This document shows, one piece after another, positions 62,672 through 64,000 of a stretch of 64,000 nt of DNA. Origin of the DNA: Salibacteraceae bacterium. Its GTDB lineage: Bacteria; Bacteroidota; Bacteroidia; Flavobacteriales_G; Salibacteraceae. The stretch's first letter is position 1, and every line of letters starts with the position of its first letter. A model generated the notes under the pieces. It saw only the letters and a list, made by a program, of their open reading frames with translations, was not told the DNA's origin and did not search any database. The DNA is taken from the NCBI GenBank assembly GCA_018401875.1, contig JAGYJZ010000007.1, positions 1 to 64,000 of the forward strand, given 5' to 3'. The position numbers and the translations under genes are program-made.

Positions 62672-63748
62672 ATGCTTCGAAATCTTATTTTTTTCTTTTT
62701 CATTCTTGCGCTTGATTCTTGCGTTTCACCACCGAGCACAGAGAATGACGTGTTCTACGATCGTGCTGACATCACTCGGGATGAAGCTCCGCACGTGTCC
62801 AATTCCCTAGAATGGTGGTATGCCACGGGCTGGCTCACCGATATTGAAACAGGCGATACCTTCGGAATTGAATTTGTGGTGTTTCACTTTTCCATGAATG
62901 GCGAAAAGGATCGATTGCTCAGCAATGTGGCCATCACCGATGTGAAGGCGGATAGATTCTATTTTGACCACACGCTGATCTCACTCAAAGAGCAGTTGAA
63001 AGCAGAATTACCGATTAATCTAGCCACCGAAAAAGCCAAGAGCCAAGCATCCATGAACGGTCAGTTTGGGGAATACGAATTGAAGGCAAACGGCCATCAT
63101 GCGGGTGAATCGTTCAGCTATCGACTATCAACATATCCGCGTTCGCCTGCTGTGATGCACGGAAACAAAACGGGCTATGAAGACTATGGAGGATACGCGA
63201 AAGCAGGTTATTACAGTTACACTGATTTGATCGCGGAAGGAGAACTCATGGTGGGTGGAAAACTCCGAAGGGTGAAAGGTACCATTTGGTATGACCGCCA
63301 ATGGAATTGCGGTAAGGTGCTCGAAAACAGAACCACCGGTTGGGATTGGATGAGCGTGGCGCTCAACGAAACAAATGAAAAACTAATGCTTTATAGGCTT
63401 AGACTAAAAGAAGGACTCAATATTTATGGAGGTACGTTGGTGCAAGAAGATGGTGTTTATCACTCGTTGAAAAGCGAAGAAATCGTGATCGAAGATCAAG
63501 CGTATTGGAAAAGTGATAATTCTGGTGATCGCTACCCGAGCAAGCTGTCAGTGTCCATTCCAAACCATCAACTCGAATTGAGCCTTGAGATGCTCAAGGA
63601 AGAACAAGAATTGGAAATTAAAATCCTGCCATTAGTGAAATTGTACTATTGGGAAGGCATGTGCATCGTAAGCGGCACGCGAAATGGCGTGCCAATTACA
63701 GGAACTTCGTACCTCGAGATCACCAATCCTGAAAACAGAGAAAACTAA
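62672..63748 (+). CDS. Lipocalin-like (CrtC/AttH family) lipoprotein
   Basis: ATG 62672 gives 358 residues with a signal peptide (MLRNLIFFFFILALDSC) and lipobox LDSC (Cys17); the frame is open from TTG 62663. The mature protein carries AttH/carotenoid hydratase-like motifs: SLEWWYATGWL near the start, a tandem-lipocalin pattern and IWYDRQWNCGKV, then GWDWMSVALNE. Members are exported, and some are carotenoid 1,2-hydratases, others unassigned; no carotenoid gene lies nearby, so the substrate is open. Confidence 0.9.
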   Translation: MLRNLIFFFFILALDSCVSPPSTENDVFYDRADITRDEAPHVSNSLEWWYATGWLTDIETGDTFGIEFVVFHFSMNGEKDRLLSNVAITDVKADRFYFDHTLISLKEQLKAELPINLATEKAKSQASMNGQFGEYELKANGHHAGESFSYRLSTYPRSPAVMHGNKTGYEDYGGYAKAGYYSYTDLIAEGELMVGGKLRRVKGTIWYDRQWNCGKVLENRTTGWDWMSVALNETNEKLMLYRLRLKEGLNIYGGTLVQEDGVYHSLKSEEIVIEDQAYWKSDNSGDRYPSKLSVSIPNHQLELSLEMLKEEQELEIKILPLVKLYYWEGMCIVSGTRNGVPITGTSYLEITNPENREN

Positions 63749-63751
63749 GTG

Positions 63752-64000
63752 CTAAGGGATGAATTCGTAAGCTCCAATGTCGGGATTGGCATCACGGGTG
63801 TTTCCCTCTAAGTCGGCATTTACACCTGATAGTTTCGCTTTGCTGCGTGCAGCAGAAAGCTCGTAGATTTTATAATTCACGGATATATCATCGAACACTG
63901 CATTTTTGGATACTCCATCCACAAGAACGGGCAGCGGGTTTAACACGATCGATTCATAGTGAGCAGGATCGTTCAACTCGTTGGTATCACGTTTTAAAAC
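63752..64000 (-). CDS. C-terminal end of parallel beta-helix type protein, truncated by window
   Basis: The frame is open from the stop at 63752 to the window edge, so the gene starts beyond it; a TTG at 63976 is only an internal codon. The visible 82 residues end LSGVNADLEGNTRDANPDIG followed by AYEFIP. This 'N-x-R-D-A-N-P-D-I-G-A-Y-E' ending is typical of choice-of-anchor Q / right-handed beta-helix surface proteins of Bacteroidota. No sorting domain follows. Confidence 0.7.
   Translation of the reverse strand, partial: VLKRDTNELNDPAHYESIVLNPLPVLVDGVSKNAVFDDISVNYKIYELSAARSKAKLSGVNADLEGNTRDANPDIGAYEFIP

Overview
The window is a stretch of chromosome from a member of the Bacteroidota. It carries type IX secretion (T9SS) cargo with type A C-terminal sorting domains, T9SS cargo with gliding-motility-associated (CHU_C, type B) C-termini, PorP/SprF, OmpA-type lipid-layer proteins with PD40 repeats, a split MetH, and promoters of the Bacteroidota TAnnTTTG type. 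Shine-Dalgarno sequences are largely absent. A flavobacterial or Cryomorpha-like lineage fits best, but I cannot fix the family from the sequence. I see no rRNA, tRNA, CRISPR array, phage or complete insertion sequence.

Layout. 1-2.6 kb: 3' end of a MORN-repeat protein, mnmA, and an overlapping small lipoprotein gene. 2.6-7.1 kb, minus strand: an oligopeptidase B lipoprotein and a large LamG/SprB-repeat T9SS cargo gene that is split by a one-base frameshift. 7.1-8.7 kb: fructose-6-phosphate aldolase/transaldolase, then a gene-poor patch with repeat remnants and a broken toxin-antitoxin pair. 8.7-17.9 kb: a T9SS type A protein, an ABC-F ATPase, and two tandem CHU_C paralogues. 17.9-24.4 kb: a PadR-PspC operon with a clear palindromic operator, a terminator, then a fused E1 ketoacid dehydrogenase, a beta-barrel protein and an AlgX-like SGNH protein. 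24.4-29.3 kb, minus strand: a SAM-I riboswitch followed by the two halves of methionine synthase and metF, that is, the methyl branch of methionine synthesis under SAM control. 29.3-36.7 kb: NlpC/P60 peptidase, YggS, a thioredoxin-like protein, an EEP nuclease-fold membrane protein, a TPR/SPOR-like protein, and a PD40 protein with an ABAB internal repeat.

36.7-45 kb: secreted M4 metalloprotease, htpG, a DUF1853 protein, pirin, glutathione peroxidase, and a 360-base gene-free repeat patch. 45-48.3 kb: a Nudix-fold/winged-helix regulator behind a perfect 19-base palindrome, a DEAD-box family helicase with a DEVD motif, and a MoxR ATPase. 48.3-56.3 kb, minus strand: four overlapping genes that appear to be one operon, encoding a giant SBBP/CHU_C secreted protein, PorP/SprF, a PD40-OmpA protein and a GT-C-type mannosyltransferase-like membrane protein. 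56.5-58.3 kb: two GH17 glycosidase paralogues without signal peptides. 58.5-64 kb: a membrane protein with a winged-helix regulator, an XRE/S24 regulator with a GNAT-nitrilase fusion enzyme, a small acidic protein with a CoA-binding protein, a lipocalin-like lipoprotein, and the 3' end of a parallel-beta-helix-type protein.

The most interesting signals are the four-gene adhesin/PorP/OmpA/glycosyltransferase operon, two self-contained regulator loci with strong palindromes over the -33 region (PadR-PspC and the Nudix-wHTH gene), a recurrent TAnnTTYG box placed exactly 3-4 bases before start codons (suggesting leaderless mRNAs), and an ABAB duplication in the PD40 protein. I found no clear evidence of a wholly new defence or mobile system in the window.
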